Shown one piece after another: positions 7,884-15,771 of a stretch of 21,314 nt of DNA. Where the stretch lies: contig CAJMQE010000066.1 of the NCBI GenBank assembly GCA_905215405.1, positions 1-21,314 on the forward strand, in the 5' to 3' direction. The notes beneath the pieces are model-generated. The model saw only the letters and a program-made list of their open reading frames with translations. It made no database searches and was not told where the DNA came from. Numbering within the stretch: position 1 is the first letter of the stretch; each line of letters opens with the position of its first letter. This stretch comes from an uncultured bacterium (GTDB taxonomy: Bacteria; Bacillota; Clostridia; Lachnospirales; Lachnospiraceae). The position numbers and the translations under genes are program-made.

Positions 7884-8309
7884 TTAAGAGAGAAATTTGA
7901 ACACATTGAGTCCCACGTCTTTGTTGGATTCCCGTTCCACACATCCATCGATAACCTGAATGACAACTTCGCAGGTCGCACTGATCACAGCACGGTTCAA
8001 ATGTCCACCAAATACTTTGCCTTCCTCATCGGCGGCGCTGATATGCAGATGGGAATAATATTCCCCATTCTGTGTTGTGATAGTGCCGGTTAAAGAAGTG
8101 ATTTCAAAGTAACCTGTAAAATGATTGGTGTGATATTCTTTTTCCTGAACAAAAAATACACCAGCGGTAAAATCATCAATAGCACCGATCGCCGATACAT
8201 GGGCAAGTGTTATCTTTTCTTTGGTACATACTTTTTTTAATTCCTCAGTTATTTCTTCGCCTTTATCAAAGCGCGCCATAATTGTATTTCCAAAACGTCT
8301 GTAGTCCAT
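7884..8309 (-). CDS. PPC/DUF296-domain protein
   Basis: This 141-residue protein consists of one PPC (plant and prokaryote conserved, DUF296) domain. Seen: a central HLHISAADEEGKVFGGHL (about 87-104), whose three histidines are the presumed metal site, and the TLAHVSAIGAIDDFTAG core. Bacterial stand-alone PPC proteins form trimers; members have been annotated as DNA-binding, but function in bacteria is unsettled. The ATG has AAAGGTGG seven bases upstream on the minus strand. It is transcribed towards garR and shares the bidirectional terminator, and diverges from the mrfA-like gene. Confidence 0.88.
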   Translation of the reverse strand: MDYRRFGNTIMARFDKGEEITEELKKVCTKEKITLAHVSAIGAIDDFTAGVFFVQEKEYHTNHFTGYFEITSLTGTITTQNGEYYSHLHISAADEEGKVFGGHLNRAVISATCEVVIQVIDGCVERESNKDVGLNVFKFLS

Positions 8310-8345
8310 AAATATTCCACCTTTCAGTTAATTTTATCCGATTCT

Positions 8346-8374
8346 ATCATAGTGGATTTGGCAAGAACTGTCCA
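8346..8374 (-). promoter_or_regulatory. Promoter of the PPC gene
   Basis: On the minus strand TGGACA (8374-8369), a 17-base spacer and TATGAT (8351-8346) precede the PPC start by about 35 bases. The other half of this 237-base divergent spacer contains a TATAAT at 8446-8451 that may serve the helicase gene, with no good -35 box. Confidence 0.6.
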
Positions 8375-8546
8375 TAGTTTGTAAAAAATTGCGTTGCATG
8401 GAGGAGATCACAAATTAATGACTATGCATACAGGCAAAGCTGTTATATAATAAAAAACAGAATATACATTCGAGTGGTAACAGCAGCACTTTATTAGAAT
8501 TATAGATAAAACGGGCATGGCTGTAGAAAAAGACAGGAGAGATAAC

Positions 8547-11210
8547 GTGGATTTAAAAGAAGTCAGCATTTATGAGAAAATAATTCCAGAAAGAAAAGCG
8601 CAATATGTGGAATTTCCAGAGCGTATGAGACCGGAAATCAAAGATTATCTGAATAGTCAGGGGATTGAGCAGATCTATACCCATCAGGCAGAGATGTTCA
8701 GGAAGGCAGCAGAAGGAGAAAATATTGTCATAACGACTGCAACAGCAAGTGGTAAGACACTTAGCTTTCTTCTTCCAGTATTGCAGGAAATTCTTGAAAA
8801 TCCGTTGTCAAGAGCAGTATTTCTTTATCCGACAAAGGCACTGGCAAGCGATCAGTACCGTGCACTTCAGCCGATTATTTCCTATTTTGGGGAAAACAGG
8901 ATCCAGGCAGGCGTATATGATGGGGATACACCGGTCAGCGAGAGAGCAAGAATCAGAAAGAATGCCAATATTATTCTGACAAATCCGGAAATGTTAAATG
9001 GTGCATTTCTTCCGAACCATAGTAAATTTGGATTTGATTTTATATTTGCAAACTTAAAATATATTGTGATTGACGAATTGCATACCTATCGTGGTGCATT
9101 TGGTTCCCATCTGGCAAATGTATTTCGCAGGGTAGGAAGAATCTGCAGGTATTATAACAGTCATCCACAATATTTATGCAGTTCTGCGACAATATCCAAT
9201 CCGGTAGAACTTGCATCTGAAATCTGCAGCCAGCCATTTGTCCAGGTTTCAAACGACGGTTCACCAGCGGCGGCAAGGCGCTATGTCTTAATTCAGCCTC
9301 CGAAGATCATGGGCAGAGATAACAGATATCTTGGGCAGGTGCAGACCAATAGTGTTGCAGCGGACATGATTCCGGATCTTGTTGAAAATGAGCGGAGTTT
9401 TATAACCTTTGCAAAATCCAGAAGAAATGTAGAGGTGATTTTAAAAGAGGCAAGGGACAAGCTTGCGTCGGAGAGCTTCTTTGGAAAGTCATTAATAGAT
9501 AAGATATCTGGATACAGAGGGGGCTATACTCCTCTCGAAAGAAAAGAAATAGAAAATGAAATGGTCTCAGGGGCTTTGCGTGGACTGGTGTCGACCAACG
9601 CGCTGGAACTGGGAATTGATATCGGAAAGGTGGATACGACAGTACTTGCAGGATATCCAGGAACAAGAGCATCGTTCTGGCAGCAGACGGGACGTGCCGG
9701 ACGAAGTGGAATGCAGAGCAATAATTATATGATTCTGGATAATCAGCCGTTTGATCAGTATATTGCAATCAATCCAGGATGGCTTTTTGATGGAGCCAGT
9801 GAAACAGCTGTAATTGATAAGAACAATTTGTTGATAGAACTGGCACATATTCGTGCTGCCGCAGCTGAAATTCCACTGACACTGGATGATATTTCAGTGT
9901 TTCCAGATCTTGGAGAGACGATTCCGGTCTTACTGCGTGCCAGCGAACTTAGCAGTATGAACGGAAAATTTGCCTGGAGCGGCAATGCATTTCCAGCGGG
10001 AGATTTCAGCTTGAGAAATATCGATAAGATCAAATATAAGCTGATCAACCAGGAGAATCATAAGGAAATTACGGAAATGGATGAAATGCAGGCGTTCCAT
10101 GAACTTCATACAGGTGCGATCTATCTACATGATGGTATCCAGTATCAGGTGCTTCGTTTGGATACAGAAAGTCATACTGCATTTGCTATACCATTTAATG
10201 GTAATTATTATACAATGCCAGGCAGCAACACAGATATCAGAATTTTGCAAAAGAGTATGGAGCAGGAATATCGAAGAACAAGAATCGCATTTGGTGATGT
10301 CAATGTCAATGAAGTCGTCTATATGTATAAAAAACTGCAGTTCCATAATCATCAGAATCTGGGTTATGAAGCTCTGGAAAAGCCATTGGGAAAAGATTTT
10401 GACACAGAGAGTACCTGGATTAAAATACCGGATAATGTCGTAAAAGCATACCGTGGATTATTACAGGAAAGTGCGGATGGAAAATACGTGCGTAATAATC
10501 ATTTTGAAGGTATCTGCTATGCCATAAAAAATGCAGCGATGATGAAGACCATGACAGAGCGGGAAGATATCGGAACGACCATGTCGAATAATGCGATTTC
10601 ATTTGTGGACCATTTTGACGAAGAGGTCTACCTGTTCATTTATGATAAATATATTGGTGGGCTCGGATATGCGGAAAAAATGTATGATCTGATGCCGGAA
10701 ATTATTCAGAACGCAATTGATCTCGTAGGTGGATGTAGATGTGAAAAAGGATGCGCAGCCTGCATCGGTGATTACAGACTGGATAAAAAAATGGTGTTGT
10801 GGGGGCTGCAGAATCTGTTGGAAGAACTGGAGACACCAAAGGATGTTGCGGTAATTCAGTATGCACCGTCAGTATTTAAGAGAAAAGAATTTACTTTTGC
10901 ACAATTACCAGACAGATGGCAGGAATTTTGCACTTATTTAAAGAAAAATGGTGATACAATGGCAGATTTCCTTTCTACAGTATCTTCTGTAAGAATCGAA
11001 GGAAAGCAGATCATTTTACAGCTTGATAATGTATTTTATCATCAGTGGGTCATGGAACCGGCAAATCAGAAGAGTCTCAGCAATATTTTTACCTACTATA
11101 CGGAAGCACCCGATCATGTGCGCATTCAGGTAGAAATGCCGGAAACAGTTGAACGCCAGGCAGAGACCATCAGTAAATTGAAAAAAAGATATCACAATCT
11201 GACGGATTAA
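8547..11210 (+). CDS. mrfA: MrfA/YprA-like DEAD-box helicase with DUF1998 zinc cluster
   Basis: This is a superfamily 2 helicase. Motifs, counted from the GTG start: ATASGKT (Walker A, about 65-71), PTKALASDQ, DELH (176-179), SSAT (about 212-215), STNALELGIDIG and QQTGRAGRSG. A four-Cys cluster GGCRCEKGCAACIG sits near residues 728-743 (about 10730-10770), as in the DUF1998 region of B. subtilis MrfA (YprA), which acts in mitomycin C repair. The protein has 887 residues against about 750 for YprA; roughly 120 residues after the Cys cluster are an extension whose function I cannot name. The GTG at 8547 has AGGAGA six bases upstream; the in-frame ATG at 8517 has none and would add ten residues. 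The partner exonuclease MrfB is not adjacent; a UvrD-like helicase gene follows instead. Confidence 0.88.
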   Translation: MDLKEVSIYEKIIPERKAQYVEFPERMRPEIKDYLNSQGIEQIYTHQAEMFRKAAEGENIVITTATASGKTLSFLLPVLQEILENPLSRAVFLYPTKALASDQYRALQPIISYFGENRIQAGVYDGDTPVSERARIRKNANIILTNPEMLNGAFLPNHSKFGFDFIFANLKYIVIDELHTYRGAFGSHLANVFRRVGRICRYYNSHPQYLCSSATISNPVELASEICSQPFVQVSNDGSPAAARRYVLIQPPKIMGRDNRYLGQVQTNSVAADMIPDLVENERSFITFAKSRRNVEVILKEARDKLASESFFGKSLIDKISGYRGGYTPLERKEIENEMVSGALRGLVSTNALELGIDIGKVDTTVLAGYPGTRASFWQQTGRAGRSGMQSNNYMILDNQPFDQYIAINPGWLFDGASETAVIDKNNLLIELAHIRAAAAEIPLTLDDISVFPDLGETIPVLLRASELSSMNGKFAWSGNAFPAGDFSLRNIDKIKYKLINQENHKEITEMDEMQAFHELHTGAIYLHDGIQYQVLRLDTESHTAFAIPFNGNYYTMPGSNTDIRILQKSMEQEYRRTRIAFGDVNVNEVVYMYKKLQFHNHQNLGYEALEKPLGKDFDTESTWIKIPDNVVKAYRGLLQESADGKYVRNNHFEGICYAIKNAAMMKTMTEREDIGTTMSNNAISFVDHFDEEVYLFIYDKYIGGLGYAEKMYDLMPEIIQNAIDLVGGCRCEKGCAACIGDYRLDKKMVLWGLQNLLEELETPKDVAVIQYAPSVFKRKEFTFAQLPDRWQEFCTYLKKNGDTMADFLSTVSSVRIEGKQIILQLDNVFYHQWVMEPANQKSLSNIFTYYTEAPDHVRIQVEMPETVERQAETISKLKKRYHNLTD

Positions 11211-11280
11211 GCATAAGTTCGTAATCAGACAGATTAGCTACAAGTTTCTTATATCGGACAGGTTAAGAGAAAGGCACGTC
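11197..11280 (+). repeat. Three ~28-bp degenerate repeats overlapping the mrfA stop codon
   Basis: Units begin ATCTGACGGATTAA (11197), ATCAGACAGATTAG (11224) and ATCGGACAGGTTAA (11253); lengths 27, 29 and about 28, with the first 14 bases best kept. The TAA in the first unit is the stop codon (11208-11210), and the later units keep a TAG or TAA at the same place. Confidence 0.7.
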
Positions 11281-11300
11281 AGATTGTGTAAAAGAGCGGA

Positions 11301-11396
11301 ATGAAACAAAAATATAGCAACAGATACAGTAGTAGATATAGCAACAGATATAGTAGTAGATACAATAGTAGATATAGCAACAGATATAGAAAGTAG
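11301..11396 (+). other. Micro-ORF of Arg-Tyr-Ser-Asn/Ser repeats (doubtful gene)
   Basis: An ATG at 11301 opens a 31-residue frame: MKQK followed by YSNR/YSSR tetrapeptides and ending RK. It lies on the tandem array, whose 24- and 12-base units keep the frame until a 25-base unit brings the stop. Only a weak GAGCGGA precedes it. It may be expressed as a leader peptide but more likely arises from the repeat itself. Confidence 0.2.
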
Positions 11397-11418
11397 ATAT
11401 AGCAACAGATAAAGAAAG
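11312..11418 (+). repeat. 24-bp tandem array before the UvrD-like gene
   Basis: Five units, each but the third beginning ATATAGCAACAGATA, at 11312-11335, 11336-11359, 11360-11371 (half unit, 12 bases), 11372-11396 and 11397-11418. The last unit merges into the AAAGGA ribosome binding site (11415-11420) of the next gene, so changes in copy number would alter the leader but not the site itself. Confidence 0.9.
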
Positions 11419-11428
11419 GAATTGAAAT

Positions 11429-13651
11429 ATGGGAACACTGGAACGGTTAAATGAATATCAGAGAGCAGCAGTGCTGGATGAAAGTGAGGCCTGTATTGTG
11501 AATGCAAATGTAGGAAGTGGAAAAACGACCGTGTTGATTTCTAAAGTTCTTTATCTGCATGAAGAAAAAAATGTTGCCTATCATGATATGGTCGTGCTGA
11601 CCTTTACCAATAAAGCGGCAGATGAAATCAGAGAACGACTTTTGGCTAAAGATCCACAAATAGACGAGGAAGAGTTGAAAGGCTTTGGGACATTTCACAG
11701 CGTGGCACTGATGCTCTTAAAGGAAAAACTTGCTATTGAAGAACTTGGTTTTACGAAGGATTTTGTAGTGATCGATCCCGAAGAAGAACTGGATCTGGCG
11801 ATGCAGTTGATCACTGAACATGAGTTGAAAATCAAATATAAGAACAGGTTAAAAAAGCGACTGGAGAAAGCGATGGCAGTCAAAGAGGAGGCCAAGAAGG
11901 TCTCCCGATATCAGGACGATCTTTTTGAACTGGCCGATCTGCTCAGTGCAGAAAAGAAAAAGCAGAATAAGATGACTTTTTCAGACCTGATTGAAAATGC
12001 AGTGCAGCTTTGTGAGCAGACTGATTTTTCACCTAAATGGATCATTGTTGATGAGGTACAGGATAGTGACTATGCCCAGCTTCAATTTCTGCAGAAACTA
12101 AAGGGACCGCAGAGCAGGCTGTTTGCAGTTGGAGATCCGAATCAGGTCATTTACAGCTGGCGAGGAAGTGCATTTAACGTATTCTTTAAGCTGAAGCAGA
12201 CCTATCAGGCAAAAGAGCTCTCGCTACCTGTCAATTACCGCTCCAATGCACAGATCCTAAAGGCTGCAGCAAGATTTCAGCAGAATGGCGCAAGGTTGAT
12301 GGGAAGCCGGGGAGAGGGAAATGGAATCGTGATCAAAGGGCATTATGACTCTTTTCAGGAAGCTGATTATTTTGCTGACCAGATCAGCCAGCTTCATCAG
12401 GATGGAGTTCCCTATCAGCAGATCGCTGTATTTTACAGACTACAGTCACAGGCAAAGATACTGGAGGATGTGTTTAGCAGGAAAGAGATTCCATTTTCTG
12501 TTTCTTTAAAAAAGACAGTGCAGGAGATTCCAGTTCTCAACTGGCTCTTAAAGGTACTCCGTTTTGCAGTAAACCCTAGAGACTATTCCTCAGGTGTGCA
12601 AGCACTGAGTGACCGACAGTATGGACCGGCATTAAGTACAGCAAAGGCAAAATCACTTTTGAAGCAAACGGTGTCGTTGGATATAGGCAATGTAGGTGAA
12701 AGTGTCAGGGAAGATCTGTATACCAGGATGTGCAGGTTTACAGTTGAGATGAGCAAGCGAAGGGAAACGCCGGATCTCTATGAATATTTTCAACTGGATA
12801 CTTGTCTGCATCCGACCAGTGCGACTTATCAAAAAGACCGAAAGGTCGTAGAAGAACTGTTCGACCGCATGCACCAGTACCTTATCGAACAAAAGAGACA
12901 ACCACTGGATGGATATCGGGAATTTATCAATTCGGCAGCACTTTATGGCATAAATATTCTGCATGAGGATCTTGCTGATACACAGGAAAGTGTAAAAATG
13001 ATGACTTTGCATGCAAGCAAAGGGCTGGAATTTACACATGTATTTATTGCAGGCGTCAATACAGGACTGATACCGTTGCATACAACGAATGAAGAGCAGG
13101 AAGAAGAGGAACGGAGACTGTTTTTTGTTGGGATGACAAGAGCGAAAGATTATCTCGAATTGTCATGGTACCGAAATCCGGATAATGCAAAAATCAGATC
13201 TGGGGAGAGTACTTATATTCGTATGATTCCAGCAGAAATCCGAAGTCAGGAGGATGTACAGGAACAAAAAGTGGATCTGCACGATCTGAAAAGACAGGTG
13301 CGGGAAGAAATCAGAAAGAGTGGCAGGACACAGGTATTTGATGCATTGGAAACAGTGGCGGGAACTGAAAGAACCAACCTCAGAAAAGTAGATAATATCG
13401 ATACGAGATTGTCTACTCTAAAAAAGACACCGCAACAAATGCTGGATTTGGAAAACGTGTCAGGTACATCAAGCAGTATTGGGAAAGAATCCAGTCGTCA
13501 GAGTCATGGAAGAATGGTAATGCATCGAAAATATGGTACCGGTACGGTCATTGAGGAAGATGATATGATGATGAAAGTAGAATTTGAAGAATTCGGGCAA
13601 AAAGAATTTATGAAAGCATTTTCTCTACAGGATTTTTCAGAGGTTAAATAG
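11429..13651 (+). CDS. UvrD/PcrA-like superfamily 1 helicase with Tudor-like C-terminus
   Basis: This 740-residue protein is a 3'-5' DNA helicase. It shows the Q motif LNEYQRAAV, Walker A NVGSGKTT (27-34), LTFTNKAADEI, GFGTFHSV, DEVQDSD (motif II, about 207-213), VGDPNQVIYSWRGS (III), NYRSN (IV), MMTLHASKGLEF (V) and FFVGMTRAKDYLEL (VI). The last 46 residues (GRMVMHRKYGTGTV and following, about 694-740) match the PcrA Tudor-like domain that contacts RNA polymerase in B. subtilis. Length equals PcrA, but motif II has DEVQD where PcrA has DEYQD and motif III reads GDPNQVIYSW, so it may be a paralogue rather than PcrA. AAAGGA lies eight bases before the ATG. It follows the MrfA-like gene on the same strand after 218 bases with no terminator; a shared repair role is inferred. 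Confidence 0.9.
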   Translation: MGTLERLNEYQRAAVLDESEACIVNANVGSGKTTVLISKVLYLHEEKNVAYHDMVVLTFTNKAADEIRERLLAKDPQIDEEELKGFGTFHSVALMLLKEKLAIEELGFTKDFVVIDPEEELDLAMQLITEHELKIKYKNRLKKRLEKAMAVKEEAKKVSRYQDDLFELADLLSAEKKKQNKMTFSDLIENAVQLCEQTDFSPKWIIVDEVQDSDYAQLQFLQKLKGPQSRLFAVGDPNQVIYSWRGSAFNVFFKLKQTYQAKELSLPVNYRSNAQILKAAARFQQNGARLMGSRGEGNGIVIKGHYDSFQEADYFADQISQLHQDGVPYQQIAVFYRLQSQAKILEDVFSRKEIPFSVSLKKTVQEIPVLNWLLKVLRFAVNPRDYSSGVQALSDRQYGPALSTAKAKSLLKQTVSLDIGNVGESVREDLYTRMCRFTVEMSKRRETPDLYEYFQLDTCLHPTSATYQKDRKVVEELFDRMHQYLIEQKRQPLDGYREFINSAALYGINILHEDLADTQESVKMMTLHASKGLEFTHVFIAGVNTGLIPLHTTNEEQEEEERRLFFVGMTRAKDYLELSWYRNPDNAKIRSGESTYIRMIPAEIRSQEDVQEQKVDLHDLKRQVREEIRKSGRTQVFDALETVAGTERTNLRKVDNIDTRLSTLKKTPQQMLDLENVSGTSSSIGKESSRQSHGRMVMHRKYGTGTVIEEDDMMMKVEFEEFGQKEFMKAFSLQDFSEVK

Positions 13652-13680
13652 TTGACAACATAACACTGTTATATTATGAT
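13652..13680 (+). promoter_or_regulatory. Promoter of the TetR gene
   Basis: TTGACA (13652-13657) begins on the base after the helicase stop codon, followed by a 17-base spacer and TATGAT (13675-13680). The predicted start is near 13687, immediately before a palindrome that may be the operator. Confidence 0.75.
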
Positions 13681-13687
13681 GCAGATA

Positions 13688-13701
13688 GACGATGGATCGT
13701 C
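13688..13701. promoter_or_regulatory. Palindrome, candidate TetR operator
   Basis: GACGATGGATCGTC is a perfect 6+2+6 inverted repeat lying between the -10 box and the ribosome binding site (GGAGG at 13706-13710). Its place is typical for autorepression by the TetR protein encoded next. Other TetR operators are usually longer, so this may be only its core. Confidence 0.45.
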
Positions 13702-13716
13702 GTTTGGAGGATTACC

Positions 13717-14376
13717 ATGAAGAATGAAAAAGAAACGAAGAAAAATTTACAGGAGGCAGCAAGAAAGGAATTCATGGAACTTGGATTTCAGAAGGCTTCT
13801 CTAAGAAATATTTGTAAAAATGCAGGTGTGACTACAGGTGCACTTTATTTCTTCTTTAAGGATAAAAATGATCTGTTTGCGTCACTGGTAAGAGAGGTCG
13901 CAGATGAAGTCAGACAGATTGTGATTGAGCACATAAAACTTGAAAAGAAAGTATATACGCTCGAAAATACTGACAGCAGTAAGATCGCACTGAATGGGGT
14001 TGCGCAGAGCAGGGAAGTCGTCTGTTATATGTACGAGCACCGAGATACAATTCTACTGCTTTTGAGCAAATCCCAGGGTTCCGACTACGAAAATTATATT
14101 GATGAAATTGTGAGTATCATGGAAAAAGATACAAAACTTTTTATGATGGAAATGTTGGGAGAAGAGTTCACAAAATCCGGACTATCGGCTTATTCCTACC
14201 ATTGGTTCGCACATATTGAAGTCATGTCATTTGTAAATATGATTTTGCACGACCTCACGCTCGATGAGGCACTGGAACAGGCGGAAGTGGTTGCAAATTT
14301 CCTAGCAGGTGGCTGGATGGCGATGGTCAAACAGACAGACTGGAATCATCAATGTGAAAATGTTTTGAAATCCTGA
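13717..14376 (+). CDS. TetR/AcrR-family transcriptional regulator
   Basis: This 219-residue regulator has the N-terminal TetR DNA-binding domain: ARKEFMELGFQKASLRNICK, then NAGVTTGALYFFFKDKNDLF (roughly residues 15-55). The rest is a helical ligand and dimerisation domain I cannot assign to a named subfamily. The ATG has GGAGG six bases upstream and its own promoter. A palindrome before the gene suggests autorepression. The EamA transporter 1.4 kb downstream is a possible target, but an AraC gene lies between them. A terminator follows at 14416, so it is transcribed alone. Confidence 0.9.
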   Translation: MKNEKETKKNLQEAARKEFMELGFQKASLRNICKNAGVTTGALYFFFKDKNDLFASLVREVADEVRQIVIEHIKLEKKVYTLENTDSSKIALNGVAQSREVVCYMYEHRDTILLLLSKSQGSDYENYIDEIVSIMEKDTKLFMMEMLGEEFTKSGLSAYSYHWFAHIEVMSFVNMILHDLTLDEALEQAEVVANFLAGGWMAMVKQTDWNHQCENVLKS

Positions 14377-14415
14377 TCATGCTAGTTATAGTGAAAATAA
14401 AAGATCGAAAGTTGG

Positions 14416-14444
14416 GAAAGCGGATAAAACCGCTTTCTTTCTTT
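14416..14444 (+). terminator. Rho-independent terminator after the TetR gene
   Basis: GAAAGCGG (14416-14423) pairs perfectly with CCGCTTTC (14430-14437) around a six-base loop ATAAAA; a T-rich tract TTTCTTT follows. Confidence 0.85.
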
Positions 14445-14448
14445 ATAT

Positions 14449-14546
14449 CAGTATAAAAAAGAGTAGCATAACAATTTGAGTATAAATAGCAGTATAAAAA
14501 AGAGTAGCAAACAATCTGAAAAAAATAGCATTCTTACAATCAATAG
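14449..14546 (+). repeat. 41/39-bp tandem duplication in the TetR-AraC spacer
   Basis: Two units begin CAGTATAAAAAAGAGTAGCA, at 14449-14489 (41 bases) and 14490-14528 (39 bases), and both end in ATAG; a third, much reduced copy (14529-14546) also ends ATAG and is followed by CAGTATGTATAG. The 14377-14687 spacer holds this array, the preceding terminator and purine-rich sequence before the AraC start; I see no gene. Confidence 0.85.
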
Positions 14547-14687
14547 CAGTATGTATAGAAAAATAAAATACTGAAATATAGTATCTAGAAATAATTTTGC
14601 AACTTTTGTGCAAGAAAAAGTAAGAAAGGAAAGGTATACTGGAGCAGAAAGGCAGTGAAAGGAAAGGGAAGGAAAGAGAGGGAAACA

Positions 14688-15668
14688 ATGATTCAGAAAA
14701 AGGAAGAATCAAAGGAGAAAGAAGAATCAAAGGAGAAGAAAGGACAGCAGGAAAAGAGACTGGCGGTATATGACAGAAATCTGGAACTGGAAGCATACAG
14801 ATTTCAAGGAATTATGCAACGCTTTCCAAATCATTTTCATGAGTTTTATGTGATCGGGTATATAGAAAAAGGAAAAAGACACCTGTCATGCTGCAACAGA
14901 GAGTATGTCGTGTCAGCCGGAGACATGGTGCTGTTCAATCCGTATGAAAATCATACCTGTGAACAGATCAATCAGCAGCCTTTGGATTATCGAGCACTTA
15001 ATATACCGGTAGAGACCATGCAGCGGATAGCCAGAGAGATTACAGGGCAAGATGGAGCTGTTGTGTTCAGGGAAAATGTGGTCGTACAGGCACCACAGGT
15101 AGAAGAACTCAGATACCTTCATCAGCTGGTACTTGATACGAAAATGAACTGCATACAGAATACAATAGGGGAAGCGACAGAAGATGAAGCGGAAGCCACA
15201 AAAACTGTTGCAAATGAGACGGGGGAGTGCCTGAAAAATATAGGAGCGATCGGAAGACGGGAGCTTGAGAAAGAAGAGCTGTTTTATTTTTTTATGGAAA
15301 ATATGATCTCTATCTACGCACGACCGCAAATGGAGGAATCACAAAATATTACAAATCCACAGGTCAGCAGAGCCTGTTCCTATATGGAAGCACATTACGC
15401 AGATAGCCTGCTGTTAGCTGATATCTGTCAGGCGGCAGGGCTGGGAAAATATACATTACTGAGAAATTTTACCACACAGAAAGGGGTCACGCCTTATCAG
15501 TATCTGGAGACAGTTCGTGTCAACCATGCCAGGGAGGCACTCAGACATGGAAAAACACCGTTGCAGGCGGCATTGGAATCCGGTTTTTCAGATCAGAGCC
15601 ACTTTACCCACTTCTTTAAGAATTTTATTGGCTTGACACCTGGTCAGTATCAGAGTTTGTTCAGATAG
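14688..15668 (+). CDS. AraC-family transcriptional regulator
   Basis: This 326-residue regulator has an N-terminal cupin ligand domain (FPNHFHEFYVIGYIEKGKR, then SAGDMVLFNPYENHTCEQ) and a C-terminal AraC double helix-turn-helix: SLLLADICQAAGLGKYTLLR, then HGKTPLQAALESGFSDQSHF and FFKNFIGLTPGQYQ, the usual family signature. A low-complexity KEESKEKEESKEKK stretch at the N-terminus and an acidic insert between the domains (EATEDEAEATKTVANETG) are unlike the core family. I prefer the ATG at 14688, with AGAGGGA just upstream; the GTG at 14655 would only extend the Lys-rich tail. The ligand is unknown, perhaps a sugar or amino acid derivative. The EamA gene follows after about 100 bases on the same strand and is the likely target. 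Confidence 0.9.
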   Translation: MIQKKEESKEKEESKEKKGQQEKRLAVYDRNLELEAYRFQGIMQRFPNHFHEFYVIGYIEKGKRHLSCCNREYVVSAGDMVLFNPYENHTCEQINQQPLDYRALNIPVETMQRIAREITGQDGAVVFRENVVVQAPQVEELRYLHQLVLDTKMNCIQNTIGEATEDEAEATKTVANETGECLKNIGAIGRRELEKEELFYFFMENMISIYARPQMEESQNITNPQVSRACSYMEAHYADSLLLADICQAAGLGKYTLLRNFTTQKGVTPYQYLETVRVNHAREALRHGKTPLQAALESGFSDQSHFTHFFKNFIGLTPGQYQSLFR

Positions 15669-15693
15669 ATAGCATTAAGTAGATATCATAAAG
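15666..15693 (+). repeat. 14-bp duplication starting at the AraC stop codon
   Basis: TAGATAGCATTAAG (15666-15679) is followed at once by TAGATATCATAAAG (15680-15693), 12 of 14 bases identical. The first TAG is the stop codon of the AraC gene. Confidence 0.65.
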
Positions 15694-15771
15694 GATTACT
15701 GCGAACACAATTACAGGATCATGACCGCGAGTGGGCGTGTCCATGAGGCAGAAGAAAAGGAGAAATGGAAA

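Noticed and set aside
8418..8450. Ten-codon ORF after GGAGGAG upstream of mrfA
   Set aside because: Spacing of about 12 bases is long, the peptide is tiny and no attenuator follows.
12653..13081. Minus-strand ORF of 142 residues inside the UvrD-like gene
   Set aside because: Antisense shadow; the plus-strand helicase motifs run through the same bases.
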